Positions 51,709 through 63,996 of a stretch of 64,000 nt of DNA are shown piece after piece. The position numbers were made by a program, and so were the translations under genes. The notes below the pieces were generated by a model. The model searched no databases and was not told the origin of the DNA. It saw only the letters and a list, made by a program, of their open reading frames with translations. Source of the stretch: Ephydatia muelleri (Eukaryota > Porifera > Demospongiae > Spongillida > Spongillidae); contig JABACO010000002.1 of the NCBI GenBank assembly GCA_013339895.1, positions 15,800,713 through 15,864,712 on the forward strand, written 5' to 3'. Every line of letters starts with the position of its first letter. The stretch's first letter is position 1.

Positions 51709-52648
51709 CAGCGGCGGACGCAGGATTTAGGAGGGGGGGGGGCACGCTTGTGGGCGGGACCCCAAATACTCACAGCTAGGGGGTATGGGGGAGCGCTGTG
51801 AGCTCCCCCATCGGGGTCTGGGGCAGAGCCCCAGAAGCCAACGGTTTTTACATTTTAAAACCTTCCAAAACTACGTAAAAATAATGATAATTTAAAACCC
51901 ATGCAATCATTAATTTTAATTCACACCGCTGCATACAATAATTTTATTATTCATCAGTAGCATCAGTGGCTGCATCCTCCAAGATGAAGGAAAGCTTCAT
52001 TCTCCCTGGCTGTTTGCTTGCAAAAGCATCAATTGTTTCCTTCACAGAAACGCTGATACATCTATGTACAGCTAGCAGAGCCAATCCATTCATCCTTTCC
52101 CCCGTCATTGTTGACCTGAGGTACGTTTTTAGCCTCCTTAGTCCACTGATGGAGCGCTATGCCTCGCAACTCGTTAGAGGCCAAACTGTCATAATATGAA
52201 GGATGGTATGAACGTTTGGAAATTGCTGCTTCCTACAAGCCCTTAGGGCGGACAAAAGGTTGCTTGGGTGACTTTCTTTGGAAGCAGCTGACCAATAGAG
52301 CTGCATGATTATTGTGCTTCATGTACTATACTTACCAACGCTGATCGTTTACAGAAGAAATCCGTAATCACAGACGCCTTTCTTTTCTTTACCTGGTTAA
52401 CGCTAGCGTCAGATTGTTCTTCATAGGCAGCCATGATATGGTCCCAGGATTATAAATTGTGTGTGATTAATTAATGAGACCACAATCAATGTGATATATC
52501 TGACTGCGGTATTGTAATCATTTGATGGTTTTCAGTCGTGTATACCGTTATTACCGTATGACCGCATCTATTCATTTAACGGGGGAGGAGGGGGGGGGGG
52601 GGGGGGGGGGCACAGGCCCCTTGTGCCCCCCCCCTCCGTCCGCCACTG
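51709..52648. mobile_element. Non-autonomous hAT element with 5-bp target duplication
   Basis: CAGCGGCGGACG at the left is inverted at the right (CGTCCGCCACTG, one difference). GTTCG flanks both ends (51704-51708 and 52649-52653). The host repeat array gives an independent check: uninterrupted units read 'gctcgcgttcagcgg', matching 'gttcg' + 'cgttcagcgg' here. G- and C-runs lie inside both ends. hAT elements usually make 8-bp duplications; 5 bp is less common. Confidence 0.8.
51947..52158 (-). pseudogene. hAT transposase C-terminal dimerisation remnant
   Basis: The minus strand reads RSISGLRRLKTYLRSTM, then ERMNGLALLAVHR and ends with an acidic tail and stop. This is the ERSFS..LRRLKTYLRSTM signature of the hAT dimerisation domain (ZMYM/TTF-type hAT). 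Only the last 70 or so residues are present; the rest of the transposase is missing or scrambled, so the element depends on another copy. Confidence 0.8.
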
Positions 52649-52999
52649 GTTCGCGTTCAGCGGTCTGTTTCTTTTCTGGGTCTGCTTGATACCGCTCGCG
52701 TTCAGCGGTCTGTTTCTTTTCTGGCTCTGCTTGATAGCTTTCGCGTTTAGCTGATGACCGTTTCTTTTCTGGGTCTGCATGGTACCGCTCGCGTTCAGCG
52801 TTTGTTTTTTTCTGGCTCTGCTTGATACCGCTCGCGTTCAGCGGTCCGTTTCTTTTCTTGGTCTGCTTTGTAGGATGCCCGTGCCGATTCTAAAACATCG
52901 TCTCGAACTTCAAGGTATTTCGCACGTCGTTTCGCTCGTTTCTTTTTCTGACGTGAAGGCATTTGAGGAAAACAACTTCACAGGTTTCACGCCAAAACG

Positions 53000-53705
53000 A
53001 CGATTGAATCACCGACGTTGTTCGCTTTATACATTCACTGTACCGTGTATTTATTTTTTAGATATCTAATTATACGTCTTACATAAGCCGTATAGTCGTA
53101 TAGTCGATTGTTTACCAATATATATTTGATCCATAAAGGACCTCTTCCAGCCAATTCTGAAGCTATTGGTGAAAATTACATCGTTTAAAAGTGTTCCTAT
53201 CCCGAGTTGTGCATTGCCAAGAAGAAGAAGAAGGAGGAGACCCGCCCATTGTTCCGGGACTGGGTACGAGGACGGACAGTACCCTTTTGTTCTCTACAAC
53301 CACGCGGTTCTACGACATGAAACAAAAACGAAACTGCTCATTTTTTACTTATAGATCGATTGCTAAAACAAGCTAAACGATCCAATCATCGGGAGTCTTG
53401 TTACAGACGGGTCGCGTATTTTTAATTATATTCATAGCCGGGGTCAAATCCTATATGGAAGTTTCTAACGAAATGTCCGATACATATTAACATACACACA
53501 AAAAAACCAACATCATCTTAAAATGGAAGCTGCATTTCCCCCTTTGGACGGCATTTGTATAGTCTCTGAATCAGAAATTACAAATAATATAAGGGGTGGG
53601 GTGTGTGTGGCTAGCCCCCATATCCACCCCCCCCCCCCCCCCCCCAGATCAGCCCCTGATGTTTGTATGCGCTAGGTCCCTTTTTGCGGAAACGATCCCA
53701 ATTTC
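53000..53705. other. No gene recognised; C-run and repeat end
   Basis: 53626-53646 is a C-run, and 53675-53705 ('cgctaggtccctttttgcgg' and 'aaacgatccca') is the terminus of the GGGACCTAG repeat family in inverse orientation. The rest is unassigned. Confidence 0.4.
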
Positions 53706-53861
53706 AATCATTATCATTGTGGTTGCCAGCAGCAACCTGCAAGAGAGAGCACGAGAATTTTGTAGATACATGTAAGCACATGCTTAGTCTAATGTGAATC
53801 TCATTAAGTGTTTCTGAATTAATACTTTACTACCACAAGTCTTTTTAACTTATGCCGGCTG

Positions 53862-56800
53862 CTATACAGTTATCTGAGCTTGTCCTTCATGGTATTTGTT
53901 GCCTGCTGCTTCCAGGCAAAAGCTCACCAACTGTGGGCTCATAGCCTCTTCAAGCCCACACCATGTGGCTGCCAGCTTTGCTCTTACAATATTGTTCAAG
54001 CTTGGAGGTTTCAGTGGCATATGAGGTCCAACCATCTGCAATAGCAGCTTTGCCCTCTTATGGGCCTCAAGCCCTTCACTAATGTGCCATGGCAGGCAGA
54101 TCAGGTAATCCAGTAACCCCTGCTTGATTAGATATACCCTCTCATCGTCTTTGCTCAGTATTATTTGGAGTCTCATCACAGCAGCTTCCAAGCACAGTGA
54201 GTCTATTGGGCACAGCGATGTGTAGCGAAGAGGGCTGTATACCAACCTCAGAGGAGGGAATAGGTCATGCCAATAGATCCCACGAGCCTTTAGTACCCAC
54301 ACGCAAAAAAGATCAAAATCTACACCGCGGAGAAACCTAGTCAAGAAGAACTCAACTTGAGAGATTAACTGCTTAGGCAAGAAAGCTGCTTTAGTCAACG
54401 CCAGATGTGATATCACCATGACACCAAAGTACCTAGAAGTATAAAAAAATACATTTAAAAAAATGTGTACAGTGCATTCATGTTCAATAAGTTGTCGCTG
54501 AAGTTGAATGCTTTACTAGTTGGTAGTTCTGGCCAATTAACTGATCTGTAATATAGACTTTTTCCTACTCAGCTACCCATGTATAATGTGCTATAGTTAG
54601 TTTATTTGCATTTTAAAGGTATTAAAGTTGGTCATTACAAATCAAACTTGATAATCAGCTCAATAACTCGCTATTATTATTTTTTATTCAGATATTATAA
54701 AATCTGTACCTATTTATTTTCTACGCTTTAAATGAGTGTGATGACCAACGTAATAAGCTATTATGAAAAGGGACCTAGCGCATACATTATAAAATTTCCA
54801 GCGTGCGCAATTGCAATGTAGCGCAATTCACCCCGCCAATTGCGTTGAAATGTTTGGCTAATTCAAAATTCAGTGCTTTACGACTAAATGATAGATATTC
54901 CAATTCTCAATGCATATCAAGCAATGTGTAGAGGATATTAAAATATTTGAAATCTAGAAAAAAACATACCTTTATGCGAATTATCAAGTTTGCACTCACA
55001 CAGATGCAATACACACTCACATTGCAAGATAGGATTCAAGTTTTGAACAGAGTGCTGGATGCATGTCTTCAAATTGGATTCCGATTGAAGGTCTCCTGTC
55101 TGCCACCTTTATCAAGGCACTAATGAGATCTACGTTTGAAAGGTACTTGTGTGTGTAAGGATTGTACGTGAGATTCTGAAAGCAACAGAGAACGTAGATG
55201 TGCACTGATGTGTTGAAAGTTGGAGTTCTCAGGCATCCGACGAGCTGTTTCATTACGTTTTGGTTTGATATGATCTGAATTTGATGCTGCTCATCTAATG
55301 CTATGCTAAATGGATGCAAAGATGAATCACTGCAACTCGATAACCAACAGTAAATATTAAACTTGAAACTCTCTTAGCAGCCAATAATACACCGCATGCA
55401 AGGTAAATTATTTTGTGTTAGGAACTGACCTTATAATTCAAGATGTATGCACGTGTACATACGGTACATTCCTATACACCACATCTCTTACCATAGTACT
55501 ACTGTAGCATCCCAGCACTCAGCTGGCAATGAATACTAGCAGGGCCAACCAATTGCAATTACATGTAGCAGTGTCTACAAAACTACAAACAATAATGAAT
55601 TTGCTCATACACAAGGAACTATATACAATGAGGAGAGGGAAGCCATGCAGTATACAATGAGGAGAGGGAAACCATGCAGTATACAATGAGGAGAGGGAAA
55701 CCATGCAGTATACAATGAGGAGAGGGAAACCATGCAGTATACAATGAGGAGAGGGAAACCATGCAGTATACAATGAGGAGAGGGAAGCCATGCAGTATCC
55801 AATGAGGAGAGGGAAACCATGCAGTATACAATGAGGAGAGGGAAACCATGCAGTATACAATGAGGAGAGGGAAGCCATGCAGTATACAATGAGGAGAGGG
55901 AAACCATGCAGTATAAACTGATCCAATGAGGAGAGGGAAACCATGCAGTATACAATGAGGAGAGGGAAACCATGCAGTATACAATGAGGAGAGGGAAACC
56001 ATGCAGTATCCAATGAGGAGAGGGAAACCATGCAGTATAAACTGATCCAGAGTCTCTACTAGTCTGACTGGTATTGGAACAATGGACACGACACTGCACC
56101 TAACATTTGTACATAATTCTTTAATTCAATTAGGATGCCACGTAGCCATCTTTAAACTGGCATGCCACGCTAATCAAGTTTAAATTTGGATGCAAACATG
56201 GAGGAAGAAAACCAAGTGTCCCTTGGATATTATTTATCAGCTAGTATTGTCCGGCTGTATTTCCAGCCGCGGCATTAAATAACGTTGCGAAATTGCTTAA
56301 TTCGTGACGTGACTTACGGGAGAAGGCAATACAGTGCACCGCATAGAATATCAACGAGTACTCGGCCGGATCCCGTAGAGACAGGCAGGTAGCGATTGTG
56401 AGGCACACTTATATGTCCTGATGATATGGGAACTCGAAGAAAGGAACCCAATATGTTACTCAAATAGGTAATAACTTCGTATCTCGAGTGGCAGGGAATC
56501 GCTGAGTAGACAGCTTTTAATAACGTTAGCAATTGCCTCTCCAAATGCTGGAGGTCAACGTGGCATATTTGGTCCCAACTTTGTTTCAGCAATAGCGAGT
56601 GAAGCGATGTAACCACACCCAGTCCTCCATTGTTCAGGATGAATTTGGAGTTTGCGAAGAACTTTTGTTCTGAAAGCAGCTGATCAATACATTGGTCTAT
56701 GTCTTTCACATGAAGCGTGTCAGATATCTTTTTTCTAAACTCGGATGAAATCTTGCCGGATGCCAATTGGCTTTGCTCATTTTTGACGAACTCGAGGGCA

Positions 56801-57249
56801 TTACGAAGTAGCAACATGAGATGAAAAGCGCATTCCACGTCGACAGTTGTCGTGTACTCGAGTGTGATCTGATCTCCATCTTTCAACCTGTAGAAATCCA
56901 AGCTCTCGCCGTCCGCCATAACAGTACAGTCAAACGATAGCTTCTGATCGTAAACAGGCACGTGCAATTCTTCCTGGATAGCTAGTTTCAAAGCCGCGAC
57001 ACTTTCGGGAAACTTTCTCGCGGTAAACGTACGGCTGCTCTTTGTCGTAGTACTGTTCTGTGCAGTGCAGAGGAGCAGAACGTTAAAGCTGATCGTCTTG
57101 CTCTGTTTTGACAGACGGTTGTCATCGCCCTCACCGCTACGCCCTGGTCGATGGCGCTCGTCACGTGCATCGTTGCAACCTTCTCCATCGTTCTGGTCCG
57201 CTATCGTACTATCCTTGACTTCCATACCAAACATTGACGTAATGCGCAT
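53862..57249 (-). CDS. Ubiquitin-like-domain protein, complete three-exon gene
   Basis: Exons 57249-56318, 55329-55021 and 54432-53862 total 1812 nt (603 codons plus stop). Both junctions are phase 2 and fit (donors ccc|gtaagt and aat|gtgagt; acceptors gttgcag and acttctag). Residues about 75-135 look like a ubiquitin-like fold (SVAALKLAIQEELHVPVYDQ, then LKDGDQITLEY). The remainder is helix-rich with a Leu-dense pattern (LLTLLKAVYSAIP, YVLCCFQNLTYNP) suggesting armadillo/HEAT-like helices. I do not recognise a named family. There are in-frame ATGs at 57249, 57234 and 57225; the last has the best context. There is no signal peptide or membrane segment. Intron 1 contains a 29-base minisatellite. 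Confidence 0.75.
54765..54975. repeat. MITE-like repeat, 'GGGACCTAG' family
   Basis: 'aaaagggacctagcgcatac' begins the copy, and its far end ('tttgaaatctagaaaaaaac') is the reverse complement of the left end of the 41.2-kb copy, so it is palindromic overall. It lies in intron 2 of the ubiquitin-like gene. Confidence 0.6.
55617..56045. repeat. 29-base minisatellite, about 14 copies
   Basis: 'tacaatgaggagagggaaac' + 'catgcagta' repeats almost perfectly in intron 1 of the ubiquitin-like gene, with 'ataaactgatcc' in two units. Because 29 is not a multiple of 3, the long minus-strand frames here cycle through three phases and are artefacts. Confidence 0.92.
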
Positions 57250-57667
57250 ATGTGCAGTATGACGTCACGTACCTAGGGCACAGTTGTCCAATCAAATTGC
57301 AGTGTTTTTCGTGACGTTAAAGATTGCATTCCCCACGTGGATAATTACTGAATCTCAAACTAAAACCACTCCCACTACTCATTTGTCGTGATTAAGCTGT
57401 CACTGGTTTTGGTCCCAGGACACAAATTGACATTTAAATTACACCATGCAGTGTAATCAAGACGTTGAAACGAGTCAGGGTGAAAATGCTGTGATTGCAG
57501 GTATCGTGTCATCGCCGTTCCAGACGTGTATCCCAATGAGATGCAACTTCAAGACGAAGCTATTAGGACCAGTCTACCACGCAGTCCTCGATCGTCCGCA
57601 TGCAGACGTATCTAAGTATGGAGTTGGGAATGTCGCGTCTTGATGCAGCACTGGGGCTCCCTCAACA

Positions 57668-58425
57668 TCCAAAACGGGGTACTCTGGAAAAAATGCATTG
57701 ATAAGTGTCGTGATTACTTGCAGCTCGTATTAACCCGCCAAGTTGCAAGCGGATACACTTCGGGACCTTCATGAAGTTAAGGCGCCATTGGTGGTCATCT
57801 TGGTGAAGAAAAAAATGCTACACAAACTCAAAGAGCGTTTCTACTGGCCAGGATGTACCGAAGCAGCCAAAGATTGGTGCAGAACCTGCATTCGTTGTAC
57901 AACGAGGAAGACGACTGCTCCGAAAAAAAAGGCGCCCTGCAGACATTACGAGCTGGGTATCCGATGCAAATAGTGTGGGACCCCTTTCCTGAGACCGAGG
58001 ATGGCTGCGAGTATGTTCTGGTAGCCTCTGATTGTTTTACTCGGTTGGTAGGTTGTACGGAATACCTAATCAAGAGGCCACGACTGTATAGCCAAAAAGC
58101 TTGTAGAAAAAATGTTCTGCTGTTTCTCTTCCCCCGAACAGCTTGCAACAAAGCTTGTAGATGAAATGCATGTTCTGCCGTTCTCTCACCCCGAACAACT
58201 TCATAGTGATGAAAGGACGTCAGTTCGAGTCAGAGTTGGTGAAAGAAGTGTGTGTGTGTGTACTTCTGCAGATCAGAAAAACGCATACTACGCCATTACA
58301 TCCCCAATGCAACGGGACGGTGGAGTGCTTTAATTAATAGAACTCTGTTGGACATGCTAGCCCGCACAACAATTGACAAAATCCAAGCTGATTGGCAGCA
58401 TTACATTTGTAAGCTATGCCTGTCA
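57668..58425 (+). mobile_element. Ty3/gypsy integrase fragment (dead)
   Basis: In shifting frames one reads LHKLKERFYWPGC and CRTCIRC (zinc-binding region), then PFPETEDG.EYVLVASDCFTR (first catalytic Asp region), then LHSDE (second Asp region) and a stretch beginning RTLLDMLA. At least three frameshifts and a small GT expansion near 58246-58262 disrupt it. RT and gag are absent. It sits between the ubiquitin-like gene and an inverted-repeat element. Confidence 0.75.
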
Positions 58426-58441
58426 TAATTCGAGCATTTAT

Positions 58442-59585
58442 GCATATCCAGAAATGGCCCATACATAGGCGGTCATCTTGCTTTTTGTTTTCAAATTGAA
58501 TTGTAAGCTAGTTTATAATGTAGTATAAATCGGCCCGATTATGATATATTATGTGAACAATTCTTGAGCTACATTCAAGACAAAAAATTAACACCGCGTC
58601 CGCGAGTAAAGTGGGTCAGAATTGAGGGGAAACTAAAAACCTAAAAGATCCGCTAACAATAGAATCACAGGTACTAGTTGTAAAATAAGTAGAGTAGCCT
58701 TTTACACGATGTTCGCATTATAATATATAACAGCTGCAACTATCACAGTTTTGATGCACGCACTTTAAATAAACTAGTTCGGTGATACGCTTATCATTTT
58801 ATCATTTTACACCCCTTCCCTTCTTTACTGTAAATTCATAAGCATGCATAAGTAATCTATATCAATGCAGCTCTTGGTTTCCCTGAAAATAAAAATTATG
58901 TGTGCATGCAGACTCGCAAAGCAGCGTGCAAAGCAACAAAGTTAAACCGCATGCGGTAATGTATAGCGTTCTATAGACACGATACAACATATGCACACAG
59001 TAAATGAAATACATTGCATATGATTGAAAAAGCATTGAAATGTCAACTTGGCTTATACAATGTGATTATTGCCGTTTTTCTATTATGATAAAATATGGTT
59101 TCATCGACATAGACCACTGTTATATCGCCGCATTTGTAGCATCCAGCAAGTTGAATGATCTCTCACAAAATGCATCCAATGTTGTCTCAAGAGTTGTACT
59201 TTCACATTCCTGTATTTGAAAAGAAAAATACTCATCAGCGGACCTTTTAGTTTTTTTTTTTAAAACGGCCTAAATTTACCCACTTTACTCGCGGACGCGG
59301 TCTACCGCGCATAATACAAATGCTGAGAAAAATCTGGCGTGCTTAGTATTAAAGTACCCCTTACATGTCTACGGGAAGATATAGCAAACCGCGAATTAAT
59401 TACTTAACGGATATGGTTTTGTCTTGATTTTAGTTAAAGAATATGGTTAATGGAATAATTTATTGAACTACATATAATCATAATCAGATCTGCTTATAGT
59501 ACATGCATCATAGAGTTGGTTAAAATTCAAATTGAATTAAAAAGGCAAGATGACCGCCTATGTATGGGCCATTTCTGGATATGCT
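58442..59585. mobile_element. Inverted-repeat DNA element, about 1.14 kb
   Basis: The left end 'gcatatccagaaatggccca' and following 40 bases are the reverse complement of the right end (59525-59585). Inner sequences also pair: 'ccgcgtccgcgagtaaagtg' near 58603 with 'cactttactcgcggacgcgg' near 59280. No transposase frame exists. I saw no clear target duplication. The inner inverted repeat resembles the CACCGGATCCGTGAG end of the TTAA element at 25804. Confidence 0.75.
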
Positions 59586-59589
59586 GGGA

Positions 59590-61090
59590 TATGCCCCTCC
59601 CCCCCTCCATCTATCCGCTCAGCACATAATGCACATGCTATAGAACAAGATGTTTGGTTTACGACTATGTAATAACGAGTCTTACTCTATGATCCCATAC
59701 TAACGGACAAAGGCAAGCTTCCTATATTTATTTGTTTCCAGGTAAAGCCCAACGATTGACTTCAGGTTAACCTTTAATCCCCCGTCGTCCTACGCTGACT
59801 TGTTTCTGTATTATTGGTTTTGAAAAAGCCTCAACTAAACGGCATAAATACACTTCCAAATGTAGTGCAATGGTAATAGAACTGTAGTATTTTTATTTAT
59901 AGTGCTATCAAAGCATCTATCATGCAGTCCATCACAAGGTATTTAATGAATATGAGGTTCTCTGCGGTTTGGGTAAAAATGGCGAAGCCGATCGTAGTTG
60001 GAACTGCTATACATGTAGTAGGGCGAAATAAGAAGACAAATGGAAAGCAAGGAGTGGTTCAGCAGGTCTCTGGCACTTCCCACAGCAAAAGATTTGTTGC
60101 AAAATGAAGTGATATGAGCATTACAACAGAATCGAGCCGGGGTATTTGTTTTTGAACGTCAAAGAAGATTGTTGATGCACAAGGGGGGAATAAAAGGCGT
60201 AGTGAAGGTGACGAAACAGATATGGACATGCAATCTACATCTACTGATGGTGATAGTGATGCGCAGAGTGATGAGTCCTGCGCAGAGCAGGCAGAAGAAG
60301 TTACGAGGTTGGTACCTTGAGTTAATTGAGCACCCGCCCCCAGATGTTATTCGCACTTTTATAGTGATGATACGGCCATCACTTAAAATTATGGTTGTGA
60401 ACCAAAATTTCATTCATAAGATGAAGTTCGTCACCGCCTTGAGTTTCTGAAGCACCTACCACTGTATTCTGGAGCCACAGGACGAAATCGTCATATTACT
60501 GTGTTGGTTACTCAAGAGTGAAAGACAATGACCTATTGGTTGTTGTGAACCAGCAACGTTAGACTGCTTTAAAATTCACCTAGACTAGTTAGGGTTTGCA
60601 TAAAACCTAGCAAAAACCTAGCATTGAAAACATGATTATGTGATTGTATATGCCGTAGGGTCGCATCTATATAAGGTATATTGCTTCTTGAATGCTGTTG
60701 ACGACGGTTCAATATTAGCATGTTTCATCCACTGATCCTTCCTCCAGAAATAGCATTCACAAATATTGATGTCTGCAACATTTGTGCAGCTGCGATGATT
60801 TTTGATTTCTAATGCCCAAACAGTAAGTGCATCAATCTAAGTTCTCTTCAAATATTTGCTCATTAATTCATCTTCCTTTAAATAGATGAAAACTGATCAG
60901 CATTGTGAGGCATATATAGGTTTCTATCAAAGCACGTAGTTCAATATGGTCTCTTGCGATCAAGTGTTTAATAAAGCCAGTGCTCTAAAACAACAGTTAC
61001 CATCACCTCATTATGAGATGGACACAAAGCTTGGTATTGGCTTGATACTCGACCTTCCGCCAAAAGGTCGGGCTATACTTATTATATGGG
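59590..61090. other. No certain gene; decayed coding-like pieces
   Basis: 59922-60107 has a 61-codon frame (Lys/Val-rich). Around 60205-60300 another frame reads an acidic stretch (MDMQSTSTDGDSDAQSDESC), as seen at the N-termini of piggyBac-like transposases, but no core follows. I regard these as fossils. The remainder is unassigned. Confidence 0.3.
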
Positions 61091-61134
61091 AAGAGGGGCT
61101 CGCACTTGTACTTTTCGTCGGAACTTGCGCTTTT

Positions 61135-61366
61135 CACTCTTTTCCGTCCCCTTTGGATAGGTCTTCTCCGTCCCCTTTGGATAGGTCTTCTCCGTTCCCT
61201 TTGGATAGGTCTTCTCCGTTCCCTTTGGATAGGTCTTCTCCGTTCCCTTTGGATAGGTCTTCTCCGTTCCCTTTGGATAGGTCTTCTCCGTCCCCTTTGG
61301 ATAGGTCTTCTCCGTTCCCTTTGGATAGGTCTTCTCCGTCCCCTTTGGATAGGTCTTCTCCGTCAA
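61135..61366. repeat. 24-base minisatellite, about 9.5 copies
   Basis: 'ccctttggataggtcttctc' + 'cgtt' repeats, open in several frames because 24 is divisible by 3 (for example TEKTYPKG on minus). It lies just beyond the 3' end of the MACPF-like gene and is probably non-coding. Confidence 0.92.
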
Positions 61367-61429
61367 AAATCTTTATATGTTATCAAAACCTTCCATTTTC
61401 TGACAATTCTGTGTGCGCAACGTAGTGGC

Positions 61430-61845
61430 TAAATCCTATCCTAGGATAGGGGAGTCACTCCATCCTATAGGATGCGTCTGTTATATATCCCACTTTGAAA
61501 TGGGTAGACTTTTATACGGTATAGCTGCATAATTAGACTAGTATCAGTTATCAATTTGTTATGAAGCGCCGACGGAAGGTTGTTATTGGAACCTTAACAT
61601 ATTCATACAGTGAATGTGGTTGTCAATTCTGAGAAATTTTAATTGAGGGACGTTACAACAGCGGTCTGTATACATGTATACATACAAAACGGTGCTATAG
61701 CAACTTAAACATAACATGTCAGCCGCTAGTATAAATCAGCATGTTCACAATTAAACAACAAACATTCAAGCTAGAAATTCATGTCAAATTATAGTACATG
61801 CACTAAAACTAAAACACTGCTAACTGTTGCGCATCTTGTGGGTTC
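61430..61845. other. No gene recognised; likely 3' flank of the MACPF-like gene
   Basis: AT-rich sequence with no motif that I recognise; it would include the 3' untranslated region of the minus-strand gene ending at 61848. Confidence 0.35.
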
Positions 61846-61847
61846 TA

Positions 61848-63996
61848 TTAGAAACCAGTAGTGTGTAGGCCCATCGGGATCGATTGTTCATCTCCATTAG
61901 ATAAGGGATGCCTAAATTCTTCACGTTCAACGTACATGTTCTCATATCTCACCAGTCTAAAGAGCATCAGTTCGTCAGAGTCGTCTCTCTTGATTGATGG
62001 CTTGCAGGCGAGAACGTAGCGAGGATCCGCCCCTTCTCCCCTGTCCTTCACGTACAGATAACCCGTTCTTCCACGTCGGCTAGATGTGCAAATGTAGAAC
62101 ATATCCTTGCCATTCGTAAAATCACTCATAGTCGCGTGACTGTGCTCATGGAACAACCGGGGACGAAGGGTTAGTCGGCAGTGGTACTCGTCCACACTTT
62201 TTTCCATGCGCAAGGGCCCGCTGTTATATCCGAGGTGAGTGTTGACCTTTAAGTAAGTAGGAGTTGGCCAAAAATCGTATTTGAAATTAGGCTGAAGCTC
62301 TTTGGTGTCGACAGCTATGTCTTTGTAATTCAGTATGATAAACTCGCCAGGAGTTTCTGTGCACCGGAGACGGAAGAAATTTATCTCGTTCTCCTCTGGG
62401 TCTTCTTGCAGCTTACGAGCTATGACTTCATTATTCGATTCATTGTTGATATCCAGGAAGAGTGTGTCATTACCGTGATTGCAGAAAATGGCGTATTTGT
62501 GTGATTCGTCGTGTTCTACGTGAGGATGTACAGTAACGAACAGAAGAGAATCGATTACAAGTTCAGTAAGGTAGTACAGCAAAATAATTACACAAACATG
62601 ATTAGCGCTCGCAGAAAAGCTCAAGTACTGACGTGGAAAAAATTGCAAGAGCATGTAGTCATCTGCTTTCACCATGCATATCTTATGTCAAGGGCCGTGC
62701 CAATGAATAAATGTAAGCTTTCGCCGGAATAATTGCTAAAACACTAGCCAGAGGTAGCCCGAAAAGCATTTCATCACCGCAAACACTTATGCACTGCCAT
62801 TTTGTACCTGGTTAGCATGCTTTTTATCCATGCGGAATATCAGCTTGTTTTGCTATGTCTTTATGCATATAAATATGCGATTATTGCTTACTGTTTGGCG
62901 GGCGTTCCATTCTTCGCATATTAACCATGATCTTACTATATCCATGAGCTGCATCGCCATCGATTTCGTCACCATCGGAGAAGTCTACCAAGCAATCAAA
63001 TATGCGCGATGGTTGATATCCAATTCTGCTGAAGCCTCGCGTGGCGACGTAGATACGTAGAGCTTTCGTTAAAGCATCCTTCAAGCTCCTGCCCTTAATC
63101 AGGTTAGCAACGGACTCCAGCTCGACGTCAACCACCGCCTCGTCGTAAGTGCCTCTCCTGACGACGCAATCATCACTCATGAATCCGATTCGCTTCGTTT
63201 CGGAAACTTCAGTCGAGTTCGTTTGCTTTTTGGATGCTGATAATGCTAGCTCTGCAATTTTGTCCACCCCTATACCTTTCTTGCCTTTGACGAAGCTGCT
63301 GTAGTACACCTCAGACATCGTACAGTACAACGCCGCACCGAGTTGAATTTTGCTGACGTAATGGGTAATTCCGTACCTAATGATAAGCTCTATCAACTCC
63401 CTTACCGCATATGGACGAATCGTCAGATGTTCGTTAATCCACTCCTCGAAGTGATCGTTTTTCAGCCCAGCCTCCTCGTTCCGATGACGATCCATCCTGA
63501 AGCCTACGGAGCGAGTGATCACTTCTCTGCCAATGGTGTAGCCTCTTCGCGTGGTGCTCCGAGAGTACTCTACGGCTGTTCCGATTCGAATGGGTGTGTG
63601 TGGTAGCGTAACGGATGCCGAGAGCTGAATCGTGTTCTCGTCGGTGGTCTCGAGCTTTTGAAAGATGCTGTGCAAGGCCCCGCCCTCGTCCATACAAATG
63701 ATCGTGTCCAAATCTATCTGGCGAACATGAAACGACTTTCTGTTCGCAAAAGGGCTGGGGTTTGTGGCATCCACTCCTAGTCCAAGTCCGAATTCTTCGA
63801 ATCGCTTTAGCTCTTTCCTCCAATCGACCAAACTATTCTCTGGACTTGCAGGTTTGCCAACTGCAGCTGGGTGAAGAAAGTAACAATTTTCGGTCTTGAT
63901 ATTCGGCGTGGAAGGCTTTATTCCGGCCCGTACGGATTCCAAACTCTCGACGCCAACAGTGGTGTCAGGTGTTGCCATTGTATCACTGAACCACAC
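61848..63996 (-). CDS. MACPF-like domain protein, two exons, 5' end at window edge
   Basis: Exons 63996-62892 and 62515-61848 join in phase 1 (donor aaca|gtaagc, acceptor cacgtag) and total 1773 nt (590 codons plus stop). Residues about 180-330 resemble a membrane-attack-complex/perforin domain: a helical stretch, then IRYGITHYVSKIQLGAALY, matching the family's Y-G-T-H-Y/F signature, though the usual GG is GA. The second exon encodes a beta-rich region of about 220 residues (two similar blocks: NDTLFLDIN and GRTGYLYVKD) that I do not recognise; it might bind a target. MACPF proteins form pores in immunity, or act without lysis in development. No signal peptide is visible at the first ATG; ATG seven codons in (acaATGG) has better context. 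The start could lie in an exon outside the window. Confidence 0.65.

Larger units (their letters stand above)
51536..52962 (-). pseudogene. Charged PEKKR-repeat protein gene broken by a hAT insertion
   Basis: From ATG at 52962 the minus strand reads MPSRQKKKRAKRRAKY, then repeats of about 15 residues (YKADQEKKRTAERER, YQAEPEK), coded by an imperfect 45-base array. One unit has a frameshift near 52795. At 52648 the array is interrupted by a 940-base hAT element; beyond it (51703 and below) the frame resumes with RYKADPEQKRSAKR and ends near 51536. Removing the element and one copy of the target duplication would rejoin the repeat frame. Similar repeats occur in uncharacterised invertebrate proteins, often near mobile genes. 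The function is unknown. Confidence 0.65.

Noticed and set aside
55519-56099. Three minus-strand frames of 150-170 codons (HGFPLLIVYCM type)
   Set aside because: Products of a 29-base minisatellite within an intron of the ubiquitin-like gene; each frame is the same repeat read in a cycling phase.
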